Positions 54,588 through 62,652 of a stretch of 64,000 nucleotides of DNA are shown here, piece after piece. The notes under the pieces are model-generated. The model did not search any database, was not told the DNA's origin, and saw only the letters and a program-made list of their open reading frames with translations. Position 1 is the first letter of the stretch. The number at the start of each line of letters is the position of its first letter. Location of the stretch: NCBI RefSeq assembly GCF_002754245.1, contig NZ_PEEX01000001.1, forward strand, positions 3,762,001 to 3,826,000. The letters run 5' to 3'. A program made the translations under genes and the position numbers. This DNA is from Chryseobacterium sp. 52 (GTDB lineage: Bacteria; Bacteroidota; Bacteroidia; Flavobacteriales; Weeksellaceae).

Positions 54588-54986
54588 TTACAGATAGGCT
54601 TTTTTATTATGATTACTTAAAACTGAATTGATTTCTCTTTGTAAAATAATAAGCTGATCCTTACTAATCCTATCAAGTCGGTAACAAAAAATTCGATACT
54701 TATTTCTTTTAGAAATTACTATTTTGAAAAAATTCATTGCCATCAATCGATCCAACTGAAAATTATTTATTTCCGTGATTGGCATTTCTAAAACGGGAGT
54801 ATAATGTCTTGGCAAAACAGGATGATAATATTTAATGACTATGATATGTTCTGTGATCTCAATTACAAAACTTCTTAGAATAGAGAATCTTAAAATCAGG
54901 ATACAAAAGATCAAACCGGACAATACCAAGAACATATTTATTTTTAAATCAAACATTAATAAACCCAAAAAGAATAATATATCCAT
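54588..54986 (-). CDS. Small membrane protein upstream of the helix-turn-helix gene
   Basis: The 132-residue protein has two hydrophobic segments at the N-terminus (residues ~1-40) and then a soluble basic part (YYHPVLPRHYTPVLEMPITE, KIVISKRNKYRIFCYRLDRI). The topology resembles the PH-like domain proteins YdbS or DUF304. The family is not certain. It is coupled to the helix-turn-helix gene by adjacent stop and start, which suggests a joint role. Confidence 0.55.
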   Translation of the reverse strand: MDILFFLGLLMFDLKINMFLVLSGLIFCILILRFSILRSFVIEITEHIIVIKYYHPVLPRHYTPVLEMPITEINNFQLDRLMAMNFFKIVISKRNKYRIFCYRLDRISKDQLIILQREINSVLSNHNKKAYL

Positions 54987-55254
54987 TCATAAGAGTACAA
55001 TGATCCAGATCAAGGTTTGTATTATTTTTTTCTTATTATTTATTTTCATCTTTTGCGTTTTTAGTATAATATTTTATTCAAAACTTTTTTTAAATACCGG
55101 AAACCCAGACCATCTCAATTTTAATAAACTACAATAAATGAATCACTTATAGGGAATGTGAGCACTATGTAAATTTTGTGTTTTTATCAATTGTGGAATT
55201 ACTAATTCATCTAAAAAAGAGTGCCTTGGTTTTGGTATTATTTGATAAGATTTT

Positions 55255-55470
55255 CTAAGATTCTGTAGAATGTAGCCACGTGATCAATCCCTGAATCATA
55301 TGATAATCCAATGATTTACCTTTTTTCACAATATCATTATAGCTAATAACATCTTCTAAATCAGTTTTTTCATCATCAGGAATCCTATTGAGCTTCTCTT
55401 CAATTTTTAACTGCAGCGAAACAATAGTATCGTTGTTTTCCTGCAGTATTTCAAAATTTTTGAGTTCCAT
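55255..55470 (-). CDS. Hypothetical small acidic protein
   Basis: The 71-residue frame (MELKNFEILQENNDTIVSLQ) has a coiled-coil-like start and an acidic middle (PDDEKTDLEDVIS). It overlaps the end of the tiny helix-turn-helix frame at 55451-55540 in another frame, so the two may be one gene split by a frameshift, or a coupled pair. No family recognised. Confidence 0.4.
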   Translation of the reverse strand: MELKNFEILQENNDTIVSLQLKIEEKLNRIPDDEKTDLEDVISYNDIVKKGKSLDYHMIQGLITWLHSTES

Positions 55471-55540
55471 ATTTTGCTATCCATCTATATAATGTTGTTT
55501 TAGGAATTTTATACCTTTCCATTACCTGTAATCTGGTCAT
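55451..55540 (-). CDS. 29-codon helix-turn-helix frame overlapping the next gene
   Basis: The frame reads MTRLQVMERYKIPKTTLYRW then IAKYGTQKF and stop. It is a complete small helix-turn-helix (KIPKTTLYRW) like the N-terminus of resolvase- or transposase-type DNA-binding proteins. Its ATG overlaps the TGA of the AraC remnant (ATGA), and it overlaps the start of the 71-residue frame. It could be a programmed or accidental frameshift junction with that gene. Confidence 0.35.
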   Translation of the reverse strand: MTRLQVMERYKIPKTTLYRWIAKYGTQKF

Positions 55541-55815
55541 TTGCTGGTGTTTTTATATTCGTTTGGTGTCTGGCCGGCAACTTTTTTAAAGGCTTTATAA
55601 AAAACTGCTTTTGAAGTAAAGCCAGCTTCTAATCCCATCGCCAGCAAATGACAACTTTCATATTCAGAATTTGAAATCATTTCCTTAATAACTTCCACCC
55701 GATATTGATTGATTTTGTGGGTGAAATTTTCTCCCGTTAAAGACACCTTTAATTTACTGAACAAAAATGTTGATTTCCCAAAAGAAATGTGGTTTCCAAG
55801 ACCATTAGCTAAAAG
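55537..55815 (-). pseudogene. C-terminal remnant of an AraC-type regulator
   Basis: The frame ends in FTHKINQYRVEVIKEMISNS, LLAMGLEAGFTSKAVFYKAF and KKVAGQTPNEYKNTSK. It is closely related to the end of the intact membrane AraC protein at 56256-57392 (QYRVEAVKEMIS, LTMGLEAGFTSKTTFYNAF, GQTPNEYKNSSK). Upstream of codon ~55815 the DNA becomes a serine-hydrolase fragment on the other strand, so the sensing part is lost. This is a paralogue broken by rearrangement. Confidence 0.6.
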
Positions 55816-55982
55816 ATTTAAATATAATAAACCCAAGGATTTAAAAGATGGACTAGAGGTTGGAAGCAGAAATGACACGGAAGGTTGTTGATGAAACCTA
55901 CCCAAATGTTCACAGTATTTTAATAATCAATGACGGAAAGCTTGTATTTGAATATCTAAATGGTCCTACATCTTCTCGATAG
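55816..55982 (+). pseudogene. N-terminal remnant of a serine hydrolase (class C beta-lactamase family)
   Basis: The plus strand reads KYNKPKDLKDGLEVGS, then after a frame change EMTRKVVDETYPNVHSILII and NDGKLVFEYLNG before TAG. This is the beginning of the secreted beta-lactamase-type serine hydrolases common in Flavobacteriia (DLKDGLxxG...YxNVHSILIIKDGKLVFEEYFNG). The SxxK active site would lie further on and is absent. It meets the antisense AraC remnant at ~55815. Confidence 0.6.
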
Positions 55983-55999
55983 ATGATACAGGGGCAAAA

Positions 56000-56048
56000 G
56001 AACCAAATCATCTATAAAAGTGCTTGAAGATACGCTCGTCTTGGTCAC
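56000..56048 (+). repeat. 49-bp dispersed direct repeat, copy 2
   Basis: This copy is 46/49 identical to 53715-53763. It begins 18 bases after the stop of the serine-hydrolase remnant and is followed by a terminator-like hairpin at 56061. Confidence 0.55.
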
Positions 56049-56060
56049 AAACTGCCAAAC

Positions 56061-56092
56061 GGTGCCACCTAAAAATAAGTGGCGCCATTTTT
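56061..56092 (+). terminator. Terminator-like hairpin
   Basis: GGTGCCAC (56061-56068) pairs with GTGGCGCC (56079-56086, one G-U), followed by ATTTTT. It may end transcripts from the hydrolase remnant. The stretch 56093-56255 shows no gene. Confidence 0.5.
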
Positions 56093-56255
56093 AAAATTAC
56101 CTCTGTTATTTACATTTATTTTTTATATAAATTAATAAATCATTTTGGTTAAACACCCTTCTCAATCCCTTACAAAAGGCATCAGCATTAATATAAATTC
56201 ATTTTAGCAGTTCGTCTGAAAGCACTATATTTAAAACAAATTTTATAGTAAAAAA

Positions 56256-57392
56256 TTGATTTATACAACACTTTTAAATATTGCTATTTTCCAGGGAATA
56301 GTATTAGGCTTGGTTATTTTAAAGTCTTCCCTATTCAATAGTAATTCAAATAAATATTTAGCCTACTTACTATTTACACTTTCCATTGTTTTACTGAATT
56401 ATGTTTTTGAAATTGAAGGTGCATTTACCTCCTATCCTTTGCTCTGTTTTCTGGACTATATTGAGTGGATATTTTTACTCCCCGTCTTCATCTTCCTTTT
56501 TATAATCAACCGAATTGATGATACCGTAAAGAACAGACAAAGAACTTATTTGTATTACATTCCGTTTGCCTATTCCTCTACTTTTGCTGTTATCTACCAT
56601 CTTAATGATATTTTAGGGATTTATAAAATCACAGGTTCAGGCATTTTCATAATCAATATACTTATGCTTATTCAGCTTTTATTTGCCTTTATCATCATCC
56701 TGTTTCTACCTTTTTACTCTTATTTTATGATAAAGCACTTAAAAGACCCACAGGAGAAAAAATGGGTAATTACCTTATTAACGACTCTCTATTTATTGTT
56801 ATCTACCTGGCTAATTACGTATATGGCTGGTCTGTTTTTTGAAATAGACATTTCTTCTACGATGAGTATCCTGGCTTTATTTGCAACTTTCATCATTCAT
56901 TGGACGGCTTATATAGGTATTTACAAATATAAACTGGCCAAAAACAAAGATGCTGTCTACCATTTTCTAAATAATGATTCAGCTATTCCGTATCCCAATC
57001 TGCAAATGGTAGAAAGTAGTAAACCCCAGGAATATAAGGAATCTATCACAGCAGATAATCTTTATTTTCAAAAACTGGAACTTCTTTGCAAAGAGGAGCA
57101 CATTTATACCGACAGTACACTCAACAGAGAAAAAGTGGCTGAAAAACTAGGCATAAGTGCGGGATATGTTTCACAAATTGTCAACACGATAACAGGAGAC
57201 AACTTTGCCCATTATATCAATCAGTATCGGGTGGAAGCTGTCAAGGAAATGATATCAGATCCGGAATATGAAAACTATACTTTGTTGACAATGGGATTAG
57301 AAGCTGGGTTTACCTCAAAAACGACTTTTTACAATGCCTTTAAAAAAGTTACGGGTCAGACACCCAATGAATACAAAAATAGCAGCAAATAA
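56256..57392 (+). CDS. Membrane-bound AraC-type regulator with TTG start
   Basis: The 378-residue protein has about seven hydrophobic segments in residues 1-225 (NIAIFQGIVLGLVILKS, LLCFLDYIEWIFLLPVFIFL, TLLTTLYLLLSTWLITYMAG) and a C-terminal AraC DNA-binding domain (VAEKLGISAGYVSQIVNTIT, MGLEAGFTSKTTFYNAFKKV, TPNEYKNSSK). The start is TTG at 56256: the family opens IYTTLLNIAIFQGIVLGL right after it, and no ATG lies in a suitable place. The likely target is the barrel gene that follows. A broken paralogue lies at 55537-55815. Confidence 0.85.
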   Translation: MIYTTLLNIAIFQGIVLGLVILKSSLFNSNSNKYLAYLLFTLSIVLLNYVFEIEGAFTSYPLLCFLDYIEWIFLLPVFIFLFIINRIDDTVKNRQRTYLYYIPFAYSSTFAVIYHLNDILGIYKITGSGIFIINILMLIQLLFAFIIILFLPFYSYFMIKHLKDPQEKKWVITLLTTLYLLLSTWLITYMAGLFFEIDISSTMSILALFATFIIHWTAYIGIYKYKLAKNKDAVYHFLNNDSAIPYPNLQMVESSKPQEYKESITADNLYFQKLELLCKEEHIYTDSTLNREKVAEKLGISAGYVSQIVNTITGDNFAHYINQYRVEAVKEMISDPEYENYTLLTMGLEAGFTSKTTFYNAFKKVTGQTPNEYKNSSK

Positions 57393-57431
57393 GTACCATT
57401 TTATCCATTTTTAAGCTTTTGAAACCCTTCC

Positions 57432-57474
57432 TAATTTGAATTATTTGAAGTTTGCATTTAAATAATTCAAATTA
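57432..57474. terminator. 15-bp perfect inverted repeat
   Basis: TAATTTGAATTATTT and AAATAATTCAAATTA are exact reverse complements around 13 bases. They lie between the AraC stop and the start of the barrel gene, nine bases before its ATG and followed by a T-run. It may be a terminator, or an operator or leader structure for the DUF3575-like gene. Confidence 0.5.
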
Positions 57475-57482
57475 ATTTTTTC

Positions 57483-58025
57483 ATGAAAAAAACCTTTTTA
57501 CTCCTCATCATTCTGTTTGCTTTTTATTCTGTCAAGGCTCAAAATGAAACGGGTGCAAATCCTTATCAGAGAAACAATGAAATTAAACTGAATCTAATTT
57601 CTCCTTTAATGGGTGCTCTTGAAGTAGGTTATGAACGGCTTCTCAACAAAAACTCATCACTGGGGATCTCCGCATTTAAGGTATATGATCATTCAACAAA
57701 TTATGATATGAATTACTACATCTCCCCCTATTACAGATATTATTTTGGAAAAAAATACGCTTCCGGATTTTTTGCCGAAGGATTCGGAATGTTCACTTCC
57801 ATTGATGGAAAAAAAGTATACGATACAGCAGACCACCTGACATTCACCGAAAACAAAGATGTTTATGATCTTGCATTGGGTGCTGGTCTTGGATGGAAGT
57901 TGGTCACAAAAAAAGGATTTCTTTTCGAGGCCAACGCAGCTTACGGAAGACTTGTGTTCAATGCCAACAAAACAGATCATACCCAGGTTGTAAAACTTGG
58001 ATTGAGTATTGGCTACCGATTTTAA
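57483..58025 (+). CDS. DUF3575-like outer-membrane beta-barrel protein
   Basis: The 180-residue product has a signal peptide (LLIILFAFYSVKAQ) and a barrel pattern: NEIKLNLISPLMGALEVGYERL, LGISAFKVYDHST, YISPYYRYYFGKKYASGFFA, and the terminal strand KLGLSIGYRF with a final Phe. It matches DUF3575/OmpW-like small barrels. Function unknown. It follows the membrane AraC gene by 90 bases. Confidence 0.75.
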   Translation: MKKTFLLLIILFAFYSVKAQNETGANPYQRNNEIKLNLISPLMGALEVGYERLLNKNSSLGISAFKVYDHSTNYDMNYYISPYYRYYFGKKYASGFFAEGFGMFTSIDGKKVYDTADHLTFTENKDVYDLALGAGLGWKLVTKKGFLFEANAAYGRLVFNANKTDHTQVVKLGLSIGYRF

Positions 58026-58247
58026 TACCAACTTTATCTAAAAATTAAAGCATCACAAAGCTTTTGTTTACAACGGATAAAGTACAAAACTAAAGAATGA
58101 ATAAAATCCTGACGAGAGTTGGGACTTTTTTGTAAATATTTACCAATACATAGAGGCTTATCCAATTTTTTTAACCTATTTATTTCAATGACATAACCTT
58201 ATAAAGATATTCCTTCTACTTTTTTAGTTCGTTATATTGATCTTCCT

Positions 58248-58933
58248 CCCCGCTACCGCACGAATCCTTTCGTGTGGTTTTACTATTATAAATTATAACA
58301 TTCTAAAAACAACAATATGATCTAAAAGTCCTTTTTCATCAGAATAATCTATTGCACTGCTGTATCTATAATCTTCCGCACGGAAAACTAAACCTGCTTC
58401 TACAGGATTTTGAGGTACATAATTAATCTTCTGGCTAATCACGCTGTTGCTCCACAATTCAATAGATTTATTATCATGTCTCCAAAATTGATATTGGGTT
58501 ACATTTGAAGTTTTTGAACCTTCTTTTGAGGAAGAAATCTAATAAAAACTCTTTTCTGCTTTCTGTAGGATTTTCTTGGATTGCTGTCACAAGTGCTTGG
58601 CTTGTCAATCTTTTTAAATCACCAATCAGAATTTCTGGTTTTTGCCCATTTATACTTCTAAAAACTAAATGTACGTGACTTGACATGATGCACCATGCAT
58701 GTATTTCCATTCCTTACTCTTTTGGCAAAATCTTAAACTTTCCAAAAGAATTTCTTTGTATTCATTTCTAATGAAAACATCCAGCCAACCTACGATAGCA
58801 AAACTTATGGAATATAATCCTTCAGGATTGTGGAATTTGTAATTACGACTCATCAATTAATGTTTTTATAAAGGTAAAAACAAGAAGGTGATTGGAATAA
58901 AAACCACACGAAAGGATTCGTGCGGTAGCGGGG
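58248..58933. mobile_element. RAYT/REP element with perfect 33-bp inverted repeats
   Basis: A 33-base sequence at 58248-58280 (CCCCGCTACCGCACGAATCC...) recurs as its exact reverse complement at 58901-58933. Each copy is itself a hairpin (CCGCACGAA...TTCGTGTGG with one G-U), the form of REP sequences. Between them lies a decayed REP-associated tyrosine transposase. This looks like an REP/RAYT unit where the enzyme has died but the repeats remain perfect. The stretch 58026-58247 holds no gene. Confidence 0.75.
58293..58856 (-). pseudogene. REP-associated tyrosine transposase (RAYT), frameshifted
   Basis: Reading on the minus strand, three frames in turn give one IS200-like/Y1 transposase: SRNYKFHNPEGLYSISFAIV and VGWLDVFIRNEYKEILLESL (58856 to ~58712), then MEIHAWCIMSSHVHLVFRSI with the HUH motif (HVH) and NGQKPEILIGDLKRLTSQAL (to ~58535), then QYQFWRHDNKSIELWSNSVI and INYVPQNPVEAGLV with the Tyr helix, ending FRML at 58293. 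Breaks lie near 58712 and 58535. The reconstructed length (~180 residues) is normal for the family. Confidence 0.75.
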
Positions 58934-59061
58934 GATCTTATTTCAAACAACCAATAACAAAAACAATATTTGCAAAAACAATTTCCAACATCCTTGTTTC
59001 TACCCTAGTACATCATAATTATTAAAATTTACTGTATCTTGGTAGTTCACAACTAATATTT

Positions 59062-59514
59062 ATGAAAATCATCAATTACACCAAAATTTTCAGAGAAGAT
59101 TGCATCAGAATCTTCATGAGTAATTTGCCTAAATTTTTTGCTATTGAAGAATTGCAATTCTTTGAAAGCTTTCTGGATGATGATACCGAAGAGAACTATT
59201 TCGTGGTTAAAGTGGATGGTCAGGTAGTAGGATGTGGTGGATTTTTTCTAGATACAAAGAATAATGTTGGAGGATTATCCTGGGGAATGGTTCACGCCGA
59301 TTACCATGGACAAGGAATAGGAAAAGCATTTACCCAATATAGGATTGATTTGTTAAAAAACACCTACCCTGCCATACCCTACAAAATTGAAACCTCACAG
59401 CATACCGCTGAGTTTTATAAAAAGAACGGTTTTAGAACGGTAGAGATTGTACCGGATGGATTTAGCCAGGGAATTGATAAATACACCATGATCATGGATG
59501 GTATTGAATATTAA
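59062..59514 (+). CDS. GNAT family N-acetyltransferase
   Basis: The 150-residue protein has the GNAT pattern: NYFVVKVDGQVVGCGGFF, then LSWGMVHADYHGQGIGKAFT (Q/HxxGxG acetyl-CoA site, residue ~90) and HTAEFYKKNGFRTVEIVPDG. It is a free-standing acetyltransferase of unknown substrate, first gene after the accessory region. Confidence 0.87.
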   Translation: MKIINYTKIFREDCIRIFMSNLPKFFAIEELQFFESFLDDDTEENYFVVKVDGQVVGCGGFFLDTKNNVGGLSWGMVHADYHGQGIGKAFTQYRIDLLKNTYPAIPYKIETSQHTAEFYKKNGFRTVEIVPDGFSQGIDKYTMIMDGIEY

Positions 59515-59664
59515 CGCATTTTACCCGATTTCCGCAGTCTCACAACTTTGAAACATGTTTTAAAGGGATTGTTTTATTTTACTGGCTCAAAGTCACTTTG
59601 CGCAGCAGAGATTTTTTTTAACAGGATCTTTTAAAAGAAACTTCTAAATATTCCGTTTAATTCT

Positions 59665-59672
59665 TAAATTTG
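59665..59672 (+). promoter_or_regulatory. Candidate -7 element just before a lipoprotein gene
   Basis: TAAATTTG matches TAnnTTTG and ends four bases before the ATG at 59677, so the message would be leaderless or nearly so. No convincing -33 element is seen. Confidence 0.35.
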
Positions 59673-59676
59673 GCTC

Positions 59677-60147
59677 ATGCAAAAGAATCTTTATCTCATC
59701 ATTATATTATTTTCTCTTACCAGTTGCTATACTTACCAGGTAAAAAAGCAAGTGGATCCAGTGACTGACAATAAGCAGGAATCTAAAATGAATGCAGCTC
59801 TTGTTAACACGACTTCTATACCACTGAAAAGTACAATAGCAGAGCCCCAAAACCCGAACGCACAACAAACACCTGTTCCAATCAATATTCAGGAGAAACT
59901 TGTCCCTAATAAAAATTTTAGAATTAACGTTGAAGGCAAGAGCTATAAAATAATTGTTGACAGGTGGGAAAAAGACAGTCTGGTTGCACACTCCATTCAT
60001 AATCCTAAAAAAATTCTGAAATTCCATAAGAACCAGATCAACAGCGAGAAAATTGCAGAAAAACGTTTTTCAAAACCGCTATCTGATATTATTACGATTA
60101 CCGCTTATGCTGCAATTGGTGTTGGAATCTATCTTCTTCTCCGTTAA
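59677..60147 (+). CDS. Small lipoprotein with C-terminal membrane helix
   Basis: The 156-residue product has a lipoprotein signal (LIIILFSLTSCYTYQVKK, Cys 17), a variable Gln/Pro-rich linker, a small strand-rich core (NFRINVEGKSYKIIVDRWEK) and a final hydrophobic helix (IITITAYAAIGVGIYLLLR). It is not a family I can name. The GG-leader peptide gene follows 26 bases downstream. Confidence 0.65.
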   Translation: MQKNLYLIIILFSLTSCYTYQVKKQVDPVTDNKQESKMNAALVNTTSIPLKSTIAEPQNPNAQQTPVPINIQEKLVPNKNFRINVEGKSYKIIVDRWEKDSLVAHSIHNPKKILKFHKNQINSEKIAEKRFSKPLSDIITITAYAAIGVGIYLLLR

Positions 60148-60173
60148 TTTTTTAAAACTAAACACCCTATTTT

Positions 60174-60350
60174 ATGAAAAATTTAAAGAACTTATCCCAC
60201 AAGCTTACAAAAGGAAAACTGAAAAAAATTTTTGGAGGAGATGGTCCTATTCTATCTCAGCCGATGTGTACACCAAGACAATGCGAGATTCTTGATATGA
60301 GATGTGACTATCGCAACAGTTGCCCTCCCCTATACCCTGATCCGGTTTAA
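60174..60350 (+). CDS. 58-residue GG-leader peptide with four Cys (bacteriocin-like)
   Basis: This short gene starts MKNLKNLSHKLTKGKLKKIF then GG at residues 21-22, the double-Gly leader of peptides exported by peptidase-containing ABC transporters. The core (DGPILSQPMCTPRQCEILDM then RCDYRNSCPPLYPDPV) is 36 residues with four Cys and a Pro-rich end. The leader resembles the 'bacteriocin-like protein' class of Chryseobacterium (MKNLKKLSR..LKKVxGG), where many small variants exist. Start: ATG at 60174, no better in-frame choice. A strong terminator follows 29 bases after its stop. Its function (antimicrobial, signal or surface peptide) is unknown. Confidence 0.7.
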   Translation: MKNLKNLSHKLTKGKLKKIFGGDGPILSQPMCTPRQCEILDMRCDYRNSCPPLYPDPV

Positions 60351-60379
60351 AATAAAATACGGGTCACAGGAAAATACAG

Positions 60380-60414
60380 CGCCCGCAAAAGATTAATCTT
60401 TTGCGGGCGTTTTT
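60380..60414 (+). terminator. Strong terminator after the GG-leader peptide gene
   Basis: CGCCCGCAAAAGAT pairs perfectly with ATCTTTTGCGGGCG (a 14-bp stem, GC-rich at its base) and runs into TTTTT. The remaining 60415-60674 holds no gene and is the leader and promoter region of vgrG. Confidence 0.9.
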
Positions 60415-60674
60415 ATGAAATAAACCTGAAGCATCACAGTTAATGAATGTGAAGACTTTCTCTGAAGCTGCATTAGAAAGCTGTTAATCCTGAATCTTAA
60501 TCAAATTTAATCCCTGTTTATCTTTAAATCATTAATCTAAAGCTACTTTGAGCAGGATTTTTAGTCAATCGTAGTTTTACTACAATTTTAAAGATTTAAT
60601 GAAAATTAATATTTGGTAATCTATTTTTTATCTAACTTAGGTGACATAATATCAATAAAAACACGCAAAATATT

Positions 60675-62558
60675 ATGAAAAACACCTCAAATTCTGATAA
60701 AGTTTCAGAAAACCATATTTCGGGGATCAACCGTGTGGTAAAACTGGAAATTGTGGTTGAGGGCAAGGCTGTCAATCACTTTAAACACTTTCGTTTACAA
60801 CAAAGTGCAAGAAAGCACCATGATTTTGAACTGATATTGGCTCATGATTCTTTAGGCGAAGCACAAAATCACAACCTTGAGCAGGCCCAAAAATTTTTAG
60901 GAAAAAGAATCACCGTTGTTTTTAAATATAAAGATGCTGAAAGTGAAAGCCCCGAAAGAACCTTTGTGGGTCTCATTACCAAAGTAGCATTCAGTCAGGA
61001 AAAAATGAGTCTGGGAAATATTATCTTAAAAGGAAAGAGTCCCACTATTCTGATGGATTCTGCTCCCCATACCCAGAGTTTCGGAGGAAGCCAATTGGTG
61101 AATACCAATATTATTGCAGACCGGATTATCAAGGAGACATTAGGGACAGGCAAATTTGATTTCAGGATAGATACCCAAAACAAAAGCTATATCGGCTACA
61201 GTTCACAATACAACGAAACCCATTACAATTACCTTACAAGGATTGCAGAAGCCTACGGAGAACAGTTTTATTATGACGGCGAAATCCTTCATTTCGGGAA
61301 GCTCCCGTCTTCTGAAAAACCTATCCTCCTGGTGTATGGAAGCAATGTAAATGATGTAAATGTGGAGCTAAAAGCCGTTCACACCAAACCGGAATACTTT
61401 GGCTATAATAGCAGCAGCCATACTAAAATGGTGGGTGTTGATGACCGTATACAGCATTTAGGAGAATTATCTTCCAAAGCTTATGACCTGAATGACAGTA
61501 TTTTTACCACCCGGTCACTGACTCCTACTCCCATTAATGCCAATATGTTCCGGGATGTAGATGATTCCCAAAAAAGTGCAAGGGGAAGCAAAGCCGTAGA
61601 GGTTTTTACAGTTTCGGGACAAACCACAGTTCCATTTCTCTATATTGGCTGTGTTGCAGATTTAGCCATGAGAAAGACCGGCAGCAATGACACCTCCCAT
61701 TTTACAACGCTTATGATTACAGAGGTGAGCCATGAAGTTGATGCAAGAGGATATTATACAGGAAGCTTTGAAGCCATCGCTGAAGGGACTGGTTTTATGC
61801 CAAAACCTGATTTTGAAATGCCTAAAGCAGAACCACAGGTAGCCACTGTTATATCCAACGTAGATCCATTGAATCAGGGCAGAATACAGGTCCGGTTTGA
61901 CTGGCAGTTAAATGACACGACCCACTTTATCAGAATGATGAGTCCTGATGCTGGCGGAACGGATGCCATATCACAAAACAGAGGTTTTGTAGCGGTTCCT
62001 GAGATTGGCGATCAGGTCATGGTGGGATTTGAATACCACAACCCCGATTTTCCATTTGCAATGGGTGGAATGTTTCACGGGCAGGTAGGCTTAGGCGGAG
62101 GAGTGAACAATCATTTGAAATCTATACAGACGAGAAGCGGTATTAAGGTTTTAATGAATGATGCAGACAAAAGTGTAACCATTAAAGATCCAAGCGGAAA
62201 TACCTATTTTATGGATGGTCAGGGGAATATTAATGTTACTGCACCGAAGAATATGACGTTTACAGCAGGAGAAGATATGCATATTTCAGTGGGAAGGAAT
62301 ATGACCACTAAGATTGGAAAGGACAGTACCATGCATATTGGAAATGACCATTCTGAATCTATTACAAAAAGATACACTCAAACATCTGAAAATAAAATCA
62401 TTACAGTTAAGCAGGATCAAACAGAAAGCACCGGTAATAAATTTAAAAGTATTTCCGGAGAAGCCGATATACAGACATCTAAAGGCGATTTAAAATTGAG
62501 AGGATCATCATTGGCCGTATTCCAGGGAGGAAAAGACGTTAAAGTAAGTAAAGGCTAA
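60675..62558 (+). CDS. vgrG: Type VI secretion system tip protein VgrG
   Basis: The 627-residue protein forms the trimeric spike tip of the T6SS needle. It has the gp27-like N-terminal part (VVKLEIVVEGKAVNHFKHFR, RITVVFKYKDAESESPERTF), the OB-fold (PLNQGRIQVRFDWQLNDTTH, VAVPEIGDQVMVGFEYHNPD, FPFAMGGMFHGQ; residues ~395-475) and a C-terminal repeat needle (NMTTKIGKDSTMHIGNDHSE). It is shorter than proteobacterial VgrGs and of the Bacteroidetes T6SS(iii) type. No structural T6SS genes lie in the window, so this may be an orphan island. An effector gene follows 94 bases downstream. Confidence 0.93.
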   Translation: MKNTSNSDKVSENHISGINRVVKLEIVVEGKAVNHFKHFRLQQSARKHHDFELILAHDSLGEAQNHNLEQAQKFLGKRITVVFKYKDAESESPERTFVGLITKVAFSQEKMSLGNIILKGKSPTILMDSAPHTQSFGGSQLVNTNIIADRIIKETLGTGKFDFRIDTQNKSYIGYSSQYNETHYNYLTRIAEAYGEQFYYDGEILHFGKLPSSEKPILLVYGSNVNDVNVELKAVHTKPEYFGYNSSSHTKMVGVDDRIQHLGELSSKAYDLNDSIFTTRSLTPTPINANMFRDVDDSQKSARGSKAVEVFTVSGQTTVPFLYIGCVADLAMRKTGSNDTSHFTTLMITEVSHEVDARGYYTGSFEAIAEGTGFMPKPDFEMPKAEPQVATVISNVDPLNQGRIQVRFDWQLNDTTHFIRMMSPDAGGTDAISQNRGFVAVPEIGDQVMVGFEYHNPDFPFAMGGMFHGQVGLGGGVNNHLKSIQTRSGIKVLMNDADKSVTIKDPSGNTYFMDGQGNINVTAPKNMTFTAGEDMHISVGRNMTTKIGKDSTMHIGNDHSESITKRYTQTSENKIITVKQDQTESTGNKFKSISGEADIQTSKGDLKLRGSSLAVFQGGKDVKVSKG

Positions 62559-62652
62559 ATGCATTACGGGTGATGAAAGTACATTTTCATTTATTACCAA
62601 CGAATGGGATTCCGGCCTCAACAATTGAATCAAATCCAAAATAGTAACCACA

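Noticed and set aside
55001..55137. 45-codon hydrophobic plus-strand frame (MIQIKVCIIFFLLF...)
   Set aside because: AT-rich sequence gives such hydrophobic frames by chance; it has no promoter or homologous pattern that I can point to.
59707..60027. 106-aa minus-strand frame
   Set aside because: Antisense to a lipoprotein gene with a clear signal peptide.
60053..60295. 80-aa plus-strand frame over the GG-leader gene
   Set aside because: It is out of frame with the GG-leader peptide, which has the leader pattern, a plausible start and a terminator.
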